Positions 33,919 to 43,201 of a stretch of DNA of 64,000 bases are shown piece by piece. The translations under genes were made by a program, and so were the position numbers. Where the stretch lies: NCBI RefSeq assembly GCF_000023125.1, contig NC_013037.1, positions 2,790,001-2,854,000 on the forward strand, read 5' to 3'. The stretch is from Dyadobacter fermentans DSM 18053. GTDB taxonomy: Bacteria; Bacteroidota; Bacteroidia; Cytophagales; Spirosomataceae. Positions within the stretch are counted from its first letter, which is position 1; each line of letters begins with the position of its first letter. The notes beneath the pieces were generated by a model, which did not search any database, was not told the origin of the DNA, and was given only the letters and a program-made list of their open reading frames with translations.

Positions 33919-36900
33919 CTATTCACTCTTAATAACATGATAATCAAAAGAAGAAATCGTTACCGGCCCTAGTAACCCCGAAGGTTGCAGCAGCGAAGAA
34001 GCTTTCCAGGGATTTTCCCTTGTCCATGTTTTTCGGTGCGACTCAGGTAAATGCTGATCGCCGATCAACCGGTTCATCCAGTTGTTGACCACCTCCACCC
34101 GAAGGGTATTTTCGCCTTTTTGAAGAAAGTCAGTTATGTTTAAGCGGTAAGGTTTTGTCCACACGCCGCCGGCATACTTGTCATTTACATAAACTTTTGC
34201 CATCACCATCACATGGCCCAGATCGATGTACTGCGCTTGCTGCGGCAGGGAATCCATGCTGAATGTAGTACTGTATGAAGCGGTACCTGAAAAGTATTTG
34301 ATGGTGGAATCCTTCGAATCTTTCCAATCTATAAGGTGCTCAAACGTGATAGCCTGCGCCGGGGCGTTGATACCTTTGAAATGGACCTGCCAGGGCCTTT
34401 CCAAAGCCAACAAACGCTTGCCCGCGGGGAAGTTTTCAGGTTGTTTTTTTGACTTTGATTCAACCTCATTTGTGCGGGAAAATACGATGAACGTACTTCC
34501 GTAAGCCTCTAATTCCAGCGGAAGGGTTGTCGACTGGGCTGTGCGGCTGTGCTCCGGGAGCGATCGCACTTCACCCGTTAAGGGGTCCCAAAGTTGAGGT
34601 CGCCCCTGGTTTTGCCGGAATGTGGCCTGGAACTTCACTTTTTGGGGCTGCTGGTTTGATAAAAAATAAATATTTCCATCCGGAAGAGCCCGATGGCAGA
34701 ACAGCACGGAAGCAGAATCTGCGGCAATGTGTAAGTCGGGTATAACCGATAATGTAGCCAGAATGTTTTCGAGCGTATTCTGATCGCCAAATACATATCC
34801 TTTCCCCACCTTTCCAAATCCGGTTGGCGTGGTGGCTTTCCACAGGGCTTGCGCCATTCGCTTCACCTCCTGATCCGCCTGCGGATAATTTGCCAGGCTC
34901 GGTGAGCTTTGCGGGGCCGGCCCCAGGATCGCAAGTCCCTGATTCACTAATGCTGAGATTTTACGCAAAACCTCCGGACGCATGGTTGTCAGTCGCGGCA
35001 GTACCAACACTTTGTATTGCATTCCGCTTGCCAGTGTGAGTTTCCCATCTTTCACAGATGCCTCCTGCAACAGGACTTCCGCGTTGATGTAGTCAAACGA
35101 ATAGCCTTTCGGCAGCGCTGGATCACAAATGCCTGTCATTTTGGGCGTGTCTTCACCGATAAAATAGGCCACGTCCGCCACAAATCGCCCCTGTTGAAGC
35201 AGCAGATTGGTTCTTTTCAGATAACCGGCAAATACATCCATCTGATCAAACCAGGTGTTCTTACGGTTAAATTCATTCCCAAACTCCGTGTTCATCCCCG
35301 GCCAGCGATCTTCATAAGGCTGGTGGATAAATACGTGAAGAAGGGTGCTGTTGATCCCTTCCGTAAAGAACCTGTCCCCCCTGGCTTTCATCACATAAGG
35401 ATAGCGTGCAAAGGCCTTCCCGCCAGCGGTAAACGATTCGGCCCATACTTTTTGCTTACCATAAATGTGGGCAGCGGAGGACGCAGCTTTATTCTCGATA
35501 TCACCCAATGAACCTTCGCTCCAGAACTCCCCGCCTACCTCGTCGGACTGCCCGCCGTATTGCAAGAACTCCCCGGGAAATCCCCAGTGCCCGTAGTTTT
35601 CGAGCCAGGTGGTAAGCCCGTGCTTGTGACTTTGCTCGCGCAAACCACCCACATAATCGTAAGCGACGCGGTCGGCAATCAGGCGGCGCAAGTCCCAGAG
35701 AAAGCGGTCCGATTTGTCCTGACTTTCCACCACCTTGCCGCTCAGTGCCGGCAGAAACGGCACAGGGTTATACCCATATGTTTTGACAAAACGGGCTTCC
35801 ATATCGTCCGTCCAGTTTTGGCCGCCTGTTTCATAGCTGTCCTGCACCACGACTTTGAATGTCCGCCGGTCCTGCGGAGGTATCCTGCGCAGGATTTCGC
35901 CGAGATAGGCGTCGAAGTGGGTGGCAACGTGGCGCTTGCTCATTTTATCCACTTCCAGCCCGGTGCCTTCCGGAGTTGCCGGTGAATTGGTCACGCTGGT
36001 GGTTTGCATCGCCAGCCTGACTATCTTCCACTCCCCAGCCGGAACATCCCAGGTTAGCTGCCCATTTTTGTAAAAGGAAGTCAGGTCTCGGACAGCTTTG
36101 GCCTGAACAATGGTGCCGGGATCCGTCACCTGCGGCTGCTGCCGCCAGAGATAGTCGGCCCAAAGCGGAAGTGGTGTTTGAAACATTTTGGCCAATGTTT
36201 TTTCCGGGTACCGTTCCACCTGCGGCTCCGACGATAGCGAAACGGCTATGCGGGCAGTTCCCGCAGGAGCCACCACCAGCCTGAATGCAGAAGCCTTCAC
36301 CTCGGGCAATGAAATCACCACCGGGGCCAGGGGCGCAAAGCCCACATTCAGTGCGGTATTACTGCGATCTACTTCAATGCGCAAGAGTTCCCGGTATTCA
36401 TTTCCTTGCTTATAGTAGAGTACGGCGGAAGTTTTGATGGGCTTGTCCACCTGAATGGTCAGGCTGCGCATGGGTTGATTGCCCGAAACTGGCATTTCAA
36501 CCGATGCCTCCGCTTTGTCTTTCTTGGCGAGTATTTGGGAATACGCTTCTGGCTTGGTCTGCACGGGATAAGCCAGCACTTTTACGTCCTGCGCGTCTGG
36601 CCCCAGCTCGGGCAGCGGGCCCTGCATCTTTTTGGGTCCGGAAACCGGTACCTCGGTAGACGCAAGATACCGCATGCTGGCCTCCGGCTTTATCCACGGC
36701 CCGCCGGACTGGCTCCACCCCGGCGAGTTGAAAAGGCCAATTTCAATGTTCAGTTCGCCTGCTTTTTTCAAGGCAGTATGCAGGATTTCCCACCAGGCAT
36801 CCGAAAATAGTTTGTGCTCACCATAGGGAGCGCCCACATTGATATGCCCGATGAATGCGCGGTTGATCCCCACTTTTTTCATCGATTCCAGATCCTTAAC

Positions 36901-37089
36901 AACTCCTTCTTTAGAAATATGATCCGAAAGCCAGTACCAGTAAACAGCCAGCGGAAGCGAGTCCGGGCCCGTGCGGAAGGAAGTTCGCAAGCTGCTGATC
37001 GGCACGTTTAATGGCGGAGATTGCGGTACAATCTGCGCCGAACAGGTAAGCGAAAACGCCAGGCAGACTGCGAGATAGAATTTGTTCAT
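33919..37089 (-). CDS. Secreted GH106-type alpha-L-rhamnosidase
   Basis: Glycoside hydrolase of 1056 residues, signal peptide MNKFYLAVCLAFSLTCSAQI. GH106 landmarks in order: VYWYWLSDHISKEGVVKDLE and KVGINRAFIGHINVG near residues 50-85, IGLFNSPGWSQSGGPWIKPE, the catalytic barrel with VQDSYETGGQNWTDDMEARF, GGEFWSEGSLGDIENKAASS and KVWAESFTAGGKAFARYP, and a C-terminal sandwich with YIDLGHVMVMAKVYVNDKYA, GGVWTKPYRLNITDFLQ and VVNNWMNRLIGD. It removes alpha-L-rhamnose; linkage unknown. It is only distantly like the GH106 at 5043, so the two probably attack different linkages. It lies downstream of the AraC gene on the same strand, with the shared 20-21 bp site 101 nt before its start codon, so it is likely part of that regulon. 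Confidence 0.92.
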   Translation of the reverse strand: MNKFYLAVCLAFSLTCSAQIVPQSPPLNVPISSLRTSFRTGPDSLPLAVYWYWLSDHISKEGVVKDLESMKKVGINRAFIGHINVGAPYGEHKLFSDAWWEILHTALKKAGELNIEIGLFNSPGWSQSGGPWIKPEASMRYLASTEVPVSGPKKMQGPLPELGPDAQDVKVLAYPVQTKPEAYSQILAKKDKAEASVEMPVSGNQPMRSLTIQVDKPIKTSAVLYYKQGNEYRELLRIEVDRSNTALNVGFAPLAPVVISLPEVKASAFRLVVAPAGTARIAVSLSSEPQVERYPEKTLAKMFQTPLPLWADYLWRQQPQVTDPGTIVQAKAVRDLTSFYKNGQLTWDVPAGEWKIVRLAMQTTSVTNSPATPEGTGLEVDKMSKRHVATHFDAYLGEILRRIPPQDRRTFKVVVQDSYETGGQNWTDDMEARFVKTYGYNPVPFLPALSGKVVESQDKSDRFLWDLRRLIADRVAYDYVGGLREQSHKHGLTTWLENYGHWGFPGEFLQYGGQSDEVGGEFWSEGSLGDIENKAASSAAHIYGKQKVWAESFTAGGKAFARYPYVMKARGDRFFTEGINSTLLHVFIHQPYEDRWPGMNTEFGNEFNRKNTWFDQMDVFAGYLKRTNLLLQQGRFVADVAYFIGEDTPKMTGICDPALPKGYSFDYINAEVLLQEASVKDGKLTLASGMQYKVLVLPRLTTMRPEVLRKISALVNQGLAILGPAPQSSPSLANYPQADQEVKRMAQALWKATTPTGFGKVGKGYVFGDQNTLENILATLSVIPDLHIAADSASVLFCHRALPDGNIYFLSNQQPQKVKFQATFRQNQGRPQLWDPLTGEVRSLPEHSRTAQSTTLPLELEAYGSTFIVFSRTNEVESKSKKQPENFPAGKRLLALERPWQVHFKGINAPAQAITFEHLIDWKDSKDSTIKYFSGTASYSTTFSMDSLPQQAQYIDLGHVMVMAKVYVNDKYAGGVWTKPYRLNITDFLQKGENTLRVEVVNNWMNRLIGDQHLPESHRKTWTRENPWKASSLLQPSGLLGPVTISSFDYHVIKSE

Positions 37090-37190
37090 AACGTATACCG
37101 GCGTTTTCAGCCGATTGGGTTTCTTGAAAGTAATATTCCTTTTTTAAATTAAACTTTAACAATAATCCAAACGCTTAACCTGCGATTGGT

Positions 37191-37211
37191 TTTTATCAAA
37201 AAGTACAAAAT
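37191..37211 (-). promoter_or_regulatory. Predicted AraC operator, GH106 copy
   Basis: On the minus strand this reads A followed by TTTTGTACTTTTTGATAAAA, identical over 21 bp to the site at 38308-38328 and in the same orientation relative to the controlled gene. It ends 101 nt upstream of the GH106 start codon (37089). Identity, orientation and spacing across two promoters flanking the AraC gene support an activator site. Confidence 0.75.
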
Positions 37212-37253
37212 ATTGACCAGGAAAGGCCATTTCCACTTGTTGCGACAGCCAGG

Positions 37254-38132
37254 CTATGTTTCCCTTCTTCGAAACGCAACAGGCGAGAGCCCGTTTTTCT
37301 TCTTGAATAGTTTTGAAAAGTAAAAGACCGACTCAAATCCTGTCTGGTGCGTAATTTCACTGATATTCAGGTTTGTATTAATGAGCAGATCGCGGGCGCG
37401 CGATAAGCGGAGATTGAGATGGTATTGGTTCGGCGAAACGCCGGTTATCTTCTTAAAAGCCTTTCTGAAAGCGGAATAACCCATGGGCAGCTGGCTTGCC
37501 AGTTCTTCCACGTCCACTTGCTTCTCGTAGGATTCCTGTAAAATGAATTCAGCTTTTGCGATCAATCGGCCAACCGGGTCATTGTCATAATCCTTGAATT
37601 TCGAAATGGTATTCAATATGCCCAGTATCTGAAGTGTAATGCCCGCAATCTGCTGATGGTAACCCAGGTTAGCCGCTTTTAGCCGGTCGAAAATCCGGTG
37701 CAGCAATACCAGGATTTCCTTGTTCGATTTGATATCCACGAAAGGTCGCGCCGGATGGAAGTTCAGATTGTTCATCAGCTGCCGGATGTAATATCCGTTG
37801 AATCCCAGCCAGTATTCTTCCCAGCCCGATTTCACATCCGGCTTGTACCGGTGCCACACGCCGGGAAAAAGAAAAAAGCACTGCCCTGCGCTAACTTCCG
37901 TCGGCGGCAGGTTTTCCGCTTCAAATATGCCCTTTCCCCTGGTAATGAAAATGATGTAATAGTCATTCAGTATCCGCCCCCTGTTCCAGGTGAGCTTGTG
38001 GCTGTCGGGATGCGGCTCATTGGGGTATTGCTGGTTAGGTTCTACTTTGGAGTAACCCGCGGTGGTCAGGTAAAGCCCCCAAAGCTCCTCGGTTTGACTG
38101 ACATTTAAATACTTGATAAAGTTGTTCGTCAT
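37254..38132 (-). CDS. AraC-family transcriptional regulator
   Basis: Cytoplasmic regulator of 292 residues. The N-terminal part is an AraC-type cupin ligand-binding domain (about 40-110, DYYIIFITRGKGIFEAENLP, GQCFFLFPGVWHRYKPDVKS). The C-terminal part is a double helix-turn-helix (about 195-290): VEELASQLPMGYSAFRKAFK, TGVSPNQYHLNLRLSRARDL and NLNISEITHQTGFESVFYFS, with the family end FKKKNGLSPVAFR. It is divergent from the SusCD/GH78 PUL and codirectional with GH106. Three copies of one site lie in the promoters of GH106, this gene and susC, which suggests that it controls all three, including itself. The inducer is probably a rhamnose-containing breakdown product (inference). Confidence 0.92.
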   Translation of the reverse strand: MTNNFIKYLNVSQTEELWGLYLTTAGYSKVEPNQQYPNEPHPDSHKLTWNRGRILNDYYIIFITRGKGIFEAENLPPTEVSAGQCFFLFPGVWHRYKPDVKSGWEEYWLGFNGYYIRQLMNNLNFHPARPFVDIKSNKEILVLLHRIFDRLKAANLGYHQQIAGITLQILGILNTISKFKDYDNDPVGRLIAKAEFILQESYEKQVDVEELASQLPMGYSAFRKAFKKITGVSPNQYHLNLRLSRARDLLINTNLNISEITHQTGFESVFYFSKLFKKKNGLSPVAFRRRET

Positions 38133-38194
38133 TGTCTCTGCATTAGAATGATTATTCAGATAAAAGCAGCTGCTTTCTCTATGATCAGCGATTT

Positions 38195-38215
38195 AAATAT
38201 CAAAAAGTATAAACT
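38195..38215 (-). promoter_or_regulatory. Predicted degenerate AraC operator, autoregulatory copy
   Basis: The minus strand carries TACTTTTTGAT flanked by partial matches; about 16 of 21 positions agree with the two identical copies. It lies 62 nt upstream of the AraC start codon (38132) in the same orientation relative to that gene. It is weaker and closer, which would suit autoregulation. Confidence 0.55.
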
Positions 38216-38307
38216 ATGCTGAAATCTCCTGTTAGCGTTGGTGTACGTGCTTCGACCGCCGGGCGGCCCCGTGCGCTCAACACTAATAATTGACATAATT
38301 AAACATA

Positions 38308-38328
38308 ATTTTGTACTTTTTGATAAAA
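38308..38328 (+). promoter_or_regulatory. Predicted AraC operator, susC copy
   Basis: A followed by TTTTGTACTTTTTGATAAAA, identical over 21 bp to the GH106 promoter copy. It ends 100 nt upstream of the susC start codon (38429). Flanking bases differ between the two copies, so the conservation is confined to the site itself. Confidence 0.75.
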
Positions 38329-38428
38329 TTACGCAGCACACCGAATTGTCTCATATTGGCAAAATGTAATTTAGAATCGAAAAATTACTGTTTTGTAATT
38401 TCATTTTCTGACCATAATCCTTTGCCCT

Positions 38429-41400
38429 ATGAGAAAAAACTACCTCGGTGGCTGGACTCCCTGTTCGGTCATTCTCACACTTATTATTCTTTTCAGCCAC
38501 CTCGAAGTGGTTGCACAAAACCTGAACATCACGGGTACCGTCCGCGACGTGCAGGGAGCTCCGCTTCCGGGAGTCAGCGTTGTGATGAAAGACGCAGCAA
38601 CGGGCACGATTACAGATGTGGATGGAAAATTCTCCATTCAGGCTCCAGAAGGAAGCACGCTCACTTTCAGCTTTATCGGCTATCAGACAGCAACCGCAAA
38701 AATTGCCAATTCGGACGTGCTGAATATCCAGTTGCTCACCGATGAAACCGATTTGAGTGAAGTAGTGGTGGTTGGCTACGGTACGCAAACGAAGCGCGAG
38801 CTGACAGGAGCGGTGACGAGCATTAAGGCGGCCGAAATGAAGGACATTCCCGCCACCAATATCAGCCAGCGGCTTCAGGGAAAACTGGCGGGTGTGCAGA
38901 TCAACCAGAACACCGGCCAGCCGGGGGCTGAGCTGAGCATCCGGATACGGGGCGCGGCGTCCATTAATGCAGGAAACAACCCGCTGATCGTCGTAGACGG
39001 TTTCCCGACAACCAGCGGCCTGAACGTGATCAACCCGGATGCCATTGAATCGATAACGGTGTTAAAGGATGCGGCAGCGGCCTCGCTTTACGGCTCGCGG
39101 GCTGCCAACGGGGTGATCCTGGTTACCACCAAGCAAGCTAAAAACGGACAAAGGAATGTGCAGTTCAGCAGCTTCGTGGGCGTGCAGTCGGTATCGGACC
39201 GCGGTAAACCCGACCTCATGAATGCCCGCGAATTTGCCCAGTTCAAAAAGGAATATTACGAAGATGCCGCGCTTTATGAGGGCTACACAGGCGGCGTTCC
39301 CGAACAGTACCGGAATCCCGAACAATACGGCCCGAATGATGGTACAAACTGGTTCGACGTGCTGCTGCGTACGGCTGCCATTCAGGATTATAACCTGTCA
39401 TTTTCTACCGACGCCAAAACCGTGCAGTCTGTCGTGCATTTGGGTTATAACAAGCAGGATGGCGTGATGCTCAACAACTCGGCCAGCCGGTTCACAGTCC
39501 GGGCAAATAATGTGTTTTCCATCTCCGAAAAACTACGGTTTGGTCTTAACCTCGGGGCGACGCATTACACCACCAACATCACTCCCAACCTGGGCGAGGG
39601 CCGCAATGTAATCCAGATCGCCTACCTGTCGGACCCTACGCTGAAATACAAAAATGACGATGGCACCTACCCGATCGGTTTCGCGCCTCCCGGGATGTTT
39701 TCAACGCCCAATTATTATCAGGTACTTAAACAAACGGTAAACCCGGCCAAGTACATGATCCTGATGGGAAATGCTTATGTGGATTATCAGATATTGAAGG
39801 GGCTGACATTCAAGTCGAGCATGAACATCAATACGAGCAATGACATTAACAGGCTATTCCAACCATCGACCATTCTCGGAGGGCCTACGCCCGCAGCCTC
39901 GGCCAGCGGAAGCTACAATACGGCCAATTACATGTCGTGGTTATCAGAGAATACTTTGACCTACAACAAATCTTTTGGCAACCATAACCTGGAAGCGCTG
40001 GCGGGTTATACCACGCAGAAGGTTACAAATGAGAACAGCAATATCAACGGCAGCCAGTTTCCGGACAACAGCATTGAATGGCTGAATGTAGCCGCCAACC
40101 GGATCGGGAATGTGGGCGCCAGCGACTATTCCCTGATTAGCTACCTGGGGCGGTTGAACTATAACTTCAAAGGAAATTACCTGGTTTCCGTGGCTTTCCG
40201 AAGTGACGGTTCGTCCAAATTCGGCTCCAATAACCGCTACGGCACATTCCCTTCGGCCTCGCTGGGGTGGGTGGTGTCTGATGAGCAATTCATGAAGCGC
40301 TTCAAATCTATCGATTTTCTCAAACTGCGGGCGAGCTATGGAAAGGTGGGTAACAACAACATCGGTAACTACACTTACCTGGCAGGTGTGAATCCGGCCA
40401 ATTATGTATTCAATAATGCTTTGGCATCCGGCCGCGCACTGGCGGGAATCGGGAACTCCAATCTGACCTGGGAAACGACCACCGGTTACGATTTCGGTCT
40501 GGACCTCTCACTGCTGAACAACCGCATCAATTTCACTTACGATTATTACAAAAAGAAAACAGACGGCCTGCTGTATGCCATTGATATTCCGGTACAATCA
40601 GGCTACTCGGCGGTTACCTCAAACATCGGACGGTTTGATTTCTGGGGACATGAGTTTGCCATTGACACGCGGAACATTGAAGGGAAATTCAACTGGAGTA
40701 CCAGTTTCAATATTTCATTCAACCGCAACCTGGTCCGTAAGCTTGGCACCAACGACGCGCCTATCGGTGGCTATCAGGAATATTGGGACGATAACCGCAC
40801 GGCTGTCGGCAATCCGATCGGACTTTTTTACGGGTACATCAACACCGGGGTGTACATGACCCAGGAGGAATTTGAAAACCAGCCGCATGGCGCCACTTCC
40901 ATGGTAGGTACTGCGCGTTTTGCGGACATCAGCGGGCCGGATGGAGTACCGGACGGAAAGATCGACATCAACGACCGCACATTTATCGGCAATCCAAATC
41001 CCGACTTTGTGTACGGAATGACCAACACGCTAAGCTACAAAAAACTGGATTTCTCCATGGTTATCGCCGGAACAGTTGGTAATGATATCGCCGACGACGC
41101 ATTCCAGTCCACCGAAAATATCGACGGCGTCTTCAATGTGCGCAAAGGCGTAGCGAACCGGTGGCGCTCGGAGGAGAATCCGGGGGATGGCATTTACCCA
41201 AGAACGCGTGCGGGTACCACAGCCGATTTCCGGAATTTCTCCACGCGGCAGGTGTTCAGCGGTAGTTATCTGGCTGTCAAGAATATCACGCTGGGTTACC
41301 TCATTCCAATCGGCAGTAAAACAACCGTAAAGAGCGTCAGGGCGTATTTCAGTACGCAAAACCCTTTCATGTTTACCAAATATCCGGGCATGAACCCCGA

Positions 41401-41500
41401 AGTTGGCCTGGCGGGACTGAACGGTTTGAATCTGGGGCGTGACTTTACCGCTTTTCCGATTGCGAGGGTGTACACGCTTGGCCTTAATGTTAATTTCTAA
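38429..41500 (+). CDS. SusC-like TonB-dependent receptor without STN domain
   Basis: Outer-membrane oligosaccharide transporter of 1023 residues. Signal peptide (TPCSVILTLIILFSHLEVVA), carboxypeptidase-regulatory-like domain (NLNITGTVRDVQGAPLPGVS), plug (VVVVGYGTQTKRELTGAVTS, VLKDAAAASLYGSRAANGVI) and barrel ending TLGLNVNF. No STN domain is present, so control is by the divergent AraC protein and not by transmembrane sigma signalling; the predicted operator lies 100 nt upstream. susD follows after 29 nt and GH78 after that. The substrate is likely a rhamnose-containing oligosaccharide. Confidence 0.95.
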   Translation: MRKNYLGGWTPCSVILTLIILFSHLEVVAQNLNITGTVRDVQGAPLPGVSVVMKDAATGTITDVDGKFSIQAPEGSTLTFSFIGYQTATAKIANSDVLNIQLLTDETDLSEVVVVGYGTQTKRELTGAVTSIKAAEMKDIPATNISQRLQGKLAGVQINQNTGQPGAELSIRIRGAASINAGNNPLIVVDGFPTTSGLNVINPDAIESITVLKDAAAASLYGSRAANGVILVTTKQAKNGQRNVQFSSFVGVQSVSDRGKPDLMNAREFAQFKKEYYEDAALYEGYTGGVPEQYRNPEQYGPNDGTNWFDVLLRTAAIQDYNLSFSTDAKTVQSVVHLGYNKQDGVMLNNSASRFTVRANNVFSISEKLRFGLNLGATHYTTNITPNLGEGRNVIQIAYLSDPTLKYKNDDGTYPIGFAPPGMFSTPNYYQVLKQTVNPAKYMILMGNAYVDYQILKGLTFKSSMNINTSNDINRLFQPSTILGGPTPAASASGSYNTANYMSWLSENTLTYNKSFGNHNLEALAGYTTQKVTNENSNINGSQFPDNSIEWLNVAANRIGNVGASDYSLISYLGRLNYNFKGNYLVSVAFRSDGSSKFGSNNRYGTFPSASLGWVVSDEQFMKRFKSIDFLKLRASYGKVGNNNIGNYTYLAGVNPANYVFNNALASGRALAGIGNSNLTWETTTGYDFGLDLSLLNNRINFTYDYYKKKTDGLLYAIDIPVQSGYSAVTSNIGRFDFWGHEFAIDTRNIEGKFNWSTSFNISFNRNLVRKLGTNDAPIGGYQEYWDDNRTAVGNPIGLFYGYINTGVYMTQEEFENQPHGATSMVGTARFADISGPDGVPDGKIDINDRTFIGNPNPDFVYGMTNTLSYKKLDFSMVIAGTVGNDIADDAFQSTENIDGVFNVRKGVANRWRSEENPGDGIYPRTRAGTTADFRNFSTRQVFSGSYLAVKNITLGYLIPIGSKTTVKSVRAYFSTQNPFMFTKYPGMNPEVGLAGLNGLNLGRDFTAFPIARVYTLGLNVNF

Positions 41501-41529
41501 ACCCGCATTTTGAAAACCTACCGGTAATT

Positions 41530-43074
41530 ATGAAAAAGACACTTATAATCGGGATCGTGGCCGTGATGCTATCCGGCTGCAAGGAAGACTTCCTAAACCT
41601 CACACCGCCCACCAGCCTGAGTTCCGCAACCTATTTTCAAAACGAAGAACAATTCAGGCAGGCAATCAACGGCGCGTATACACCCATGCGTGAATTGACG
41701 GACGTAGGCGTATATGACGACGAAATGCGGTCGGATAACACTTTCTTCACCATTTATCAGGCAAACAGAGGTCTGGATAAAGCGCGCGAAGCTTATCCCC
41801 AGTTCCTGATCGATGCAACCGCTTCCGCCATTCCCAACACGCCCGGCAGCCGGTGGCGCGCCAGTTACCGGGGCATTGCGTATGTGAACACGATCATTGA
41901 CCGGCTGGCAACCAATAACGCGGTTTCCGCCGAAGCGAAGAATGCCATTCTGGGCGAAGCACTTTTCTTACGTGCCTATTACTATTTCAGTCTGGTAACC
42001 CATTTTGGCGGCGTTCCTTTGTTGCTGAAAGAAGTTACCAATCCGGAGGAATCTTTCCAGCCACGAAACACGGCTGCGGAAGTGTATGCCCAAATTAAAA
42101 CCGATGTAAAAAGCGCGATTGACCTGCTTCCTGTTGCCAGCACTTTTCCGCAAAGCGGACGTGCTACCAAGGGAGCGGCCAAGATGTTGCTCGCTTATGC
42201 ATTGATGTCGGGTGACACCAGGGACTATGCCGCTGCCGAAAAAGAGCTGCTCGATATCACTAAAATGAATTACGCGCTCTTGCCGGATTACGCCAAAGTA
42301 TTTGACCCCACGAACAAAAACCACCAGGAGTCGATTTTCGACGTGCAATACATGGCCGACCGGGTGAGCGGGCAGCAAAGTGCTTTTGCCTGGCAGTTTA
42401 TGCCCAAAGTCACCAATCCGCAGTTCCTGATGGGTTTTGATGGTGGCCGTATGAACATTTTTAGCGGCTGGAACGTGCCTACCGATGAGATGGTGGCTTC
42501 TTATGAAAAAGGTGATTTAAGGTTGCCGGCGTCGATTGCTGTTGTCGAGGGGACCATCAGCGGAGTCGAAGATTTCACGGCCGAGCTCCTTACTTCTCCT
42601 GTCAATTACACGCCGAAGGCCGGGAAGGCATTCCGCTACATGATCCGTAAATACTTCCATCCCCCTTACGATATCGCCTTCAATACGCCGGACAATTTCC
42701 CCGTGTACCGCTATTCCGGGGCATTGCTGTTGCTGGCTGAATGCCTGGTACAGCAAAACAAAGCCGCGGCTGCCCTGCCCTATCTGAACCAGGTGCGTCG
42801 CCGGGCTGGATTGCCCGACCTGGGAGCTGCTACGCTGGATGCCGTTTCCAAAGAAATGCGTCATGAGCTTGCCTTTGAAAACCGCCGCTGGCAGGACCTG
42901 ATCCGGATTGGCAAGGCCATTGAAGTAGCCACAGCCAAAGGAAACCGGTTGAAAGCCCAGTACGGCTGGATTCTTCCTGCCGCCTTCAATGTGACACCTC
43001 AGAAACTGCTCGACCCCATTCCGTTCCGGGAAACGCAGATCAATACCCAGTTGGAGCAGAATCCGGGTTATTGA
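41530..43074 (+). CDS. SusD/RagB-like outer-membrane lipoprotein
   Basis: Glycan-binding lipoprotein of 514 residues, partner of the SusC 29 nt upstream. Lipoprotein signal MKKTLIIGIVAVMLSGCKED with acylated Cys17. SusD landmarks are GEALFLRAYYYFSLVTHFGG, AKMLLAYALMSGDTRDYAAA, YSGALLLLAECLVQQNKAAA, LNQVRRRAGLPDLG, MRHELAFENRRWQDLIRIGK and the end LDPIPFRETQINTQLEQNPG. A stem-loop lies 30 nt after the stop codon, before the GH78 gene. Ligand specificity is not visible. Confidence 0.95.
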   Translation: MKKTLIIGIVAVMLSGCKEDFLNLTPPTSLSSATYFQNEEQFRQAINGAYTPMRELTDVGVYDDEMRSDNTFFTIYQANRGLDKAREAYPQFLIDATASAIPNTPGSRWRASYRGIAYVNTIIDRLATNNAVSAEAKNAILGEALFLRAYYYFSLVTHFGGVPLLLKEVTNPEESFQPRNTAAEVYAQIKTDVKSAIDLLPVASTFPQSGRATKGAAKMLLAYALMSGDTRDYAAAEKELLDITKMNYALLPDYAKVFDPTNKNHQESIFDVQYMADRVSGQQSAFAWQFMPKVTNPQFLMGFDGGRMNIFSGWNVPTDEMVASYEKGDLRLPASIAVVEGTISGVEDFTAELLTSPVNYTPKAGKAFRYMIRKYFHPPYDIAFNTPDNFPVYRYSGALLLLAECLVQQNKAAAALPYLNQVRRRAGLPDLGAATLDAVSKEMRHELAFENRRWQDLIRIGKAIEVATAKGNRLKAQYGWILPAAFNVTPQKLLDPIPFRETQINTQLEQNPGY

Positions 43075-43104
43075 TTTTCATAAACAAATTGGTTCAAAAT
43101 CCCT

Positions 43105-43140
43105 TGCTTATCCGGCTGAAATGTCCCGGCCGGATAAGCA
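43105..43140 (+). promoter_or_regulatory. Stem-loop between susD and GH78 gene
   Basis: TGCTTATCCGGC (43105-43116) is the exact reverse complement of 43129-43140; the loop is 12 nt. It occupies the 127-nt gap between susD and the preferred GH78 start. There is no T-run. The position mirrors the stem-loops after the other susD genes. Confidence 0.65.
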
Positions 43141-43201
43141 TCAGTTTCGCCTCAAATTAGAAAGTATTATCATGTATATCAGAGTACAAATATTGGTAAG
43201 A

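Noticed and set aside
43121..43201. Earlier start codons for GH78
   Set aside because: The first lies inside a stem-loop, and both earlier starts place extra charged residues before a good signal peptide that begins at 43202.
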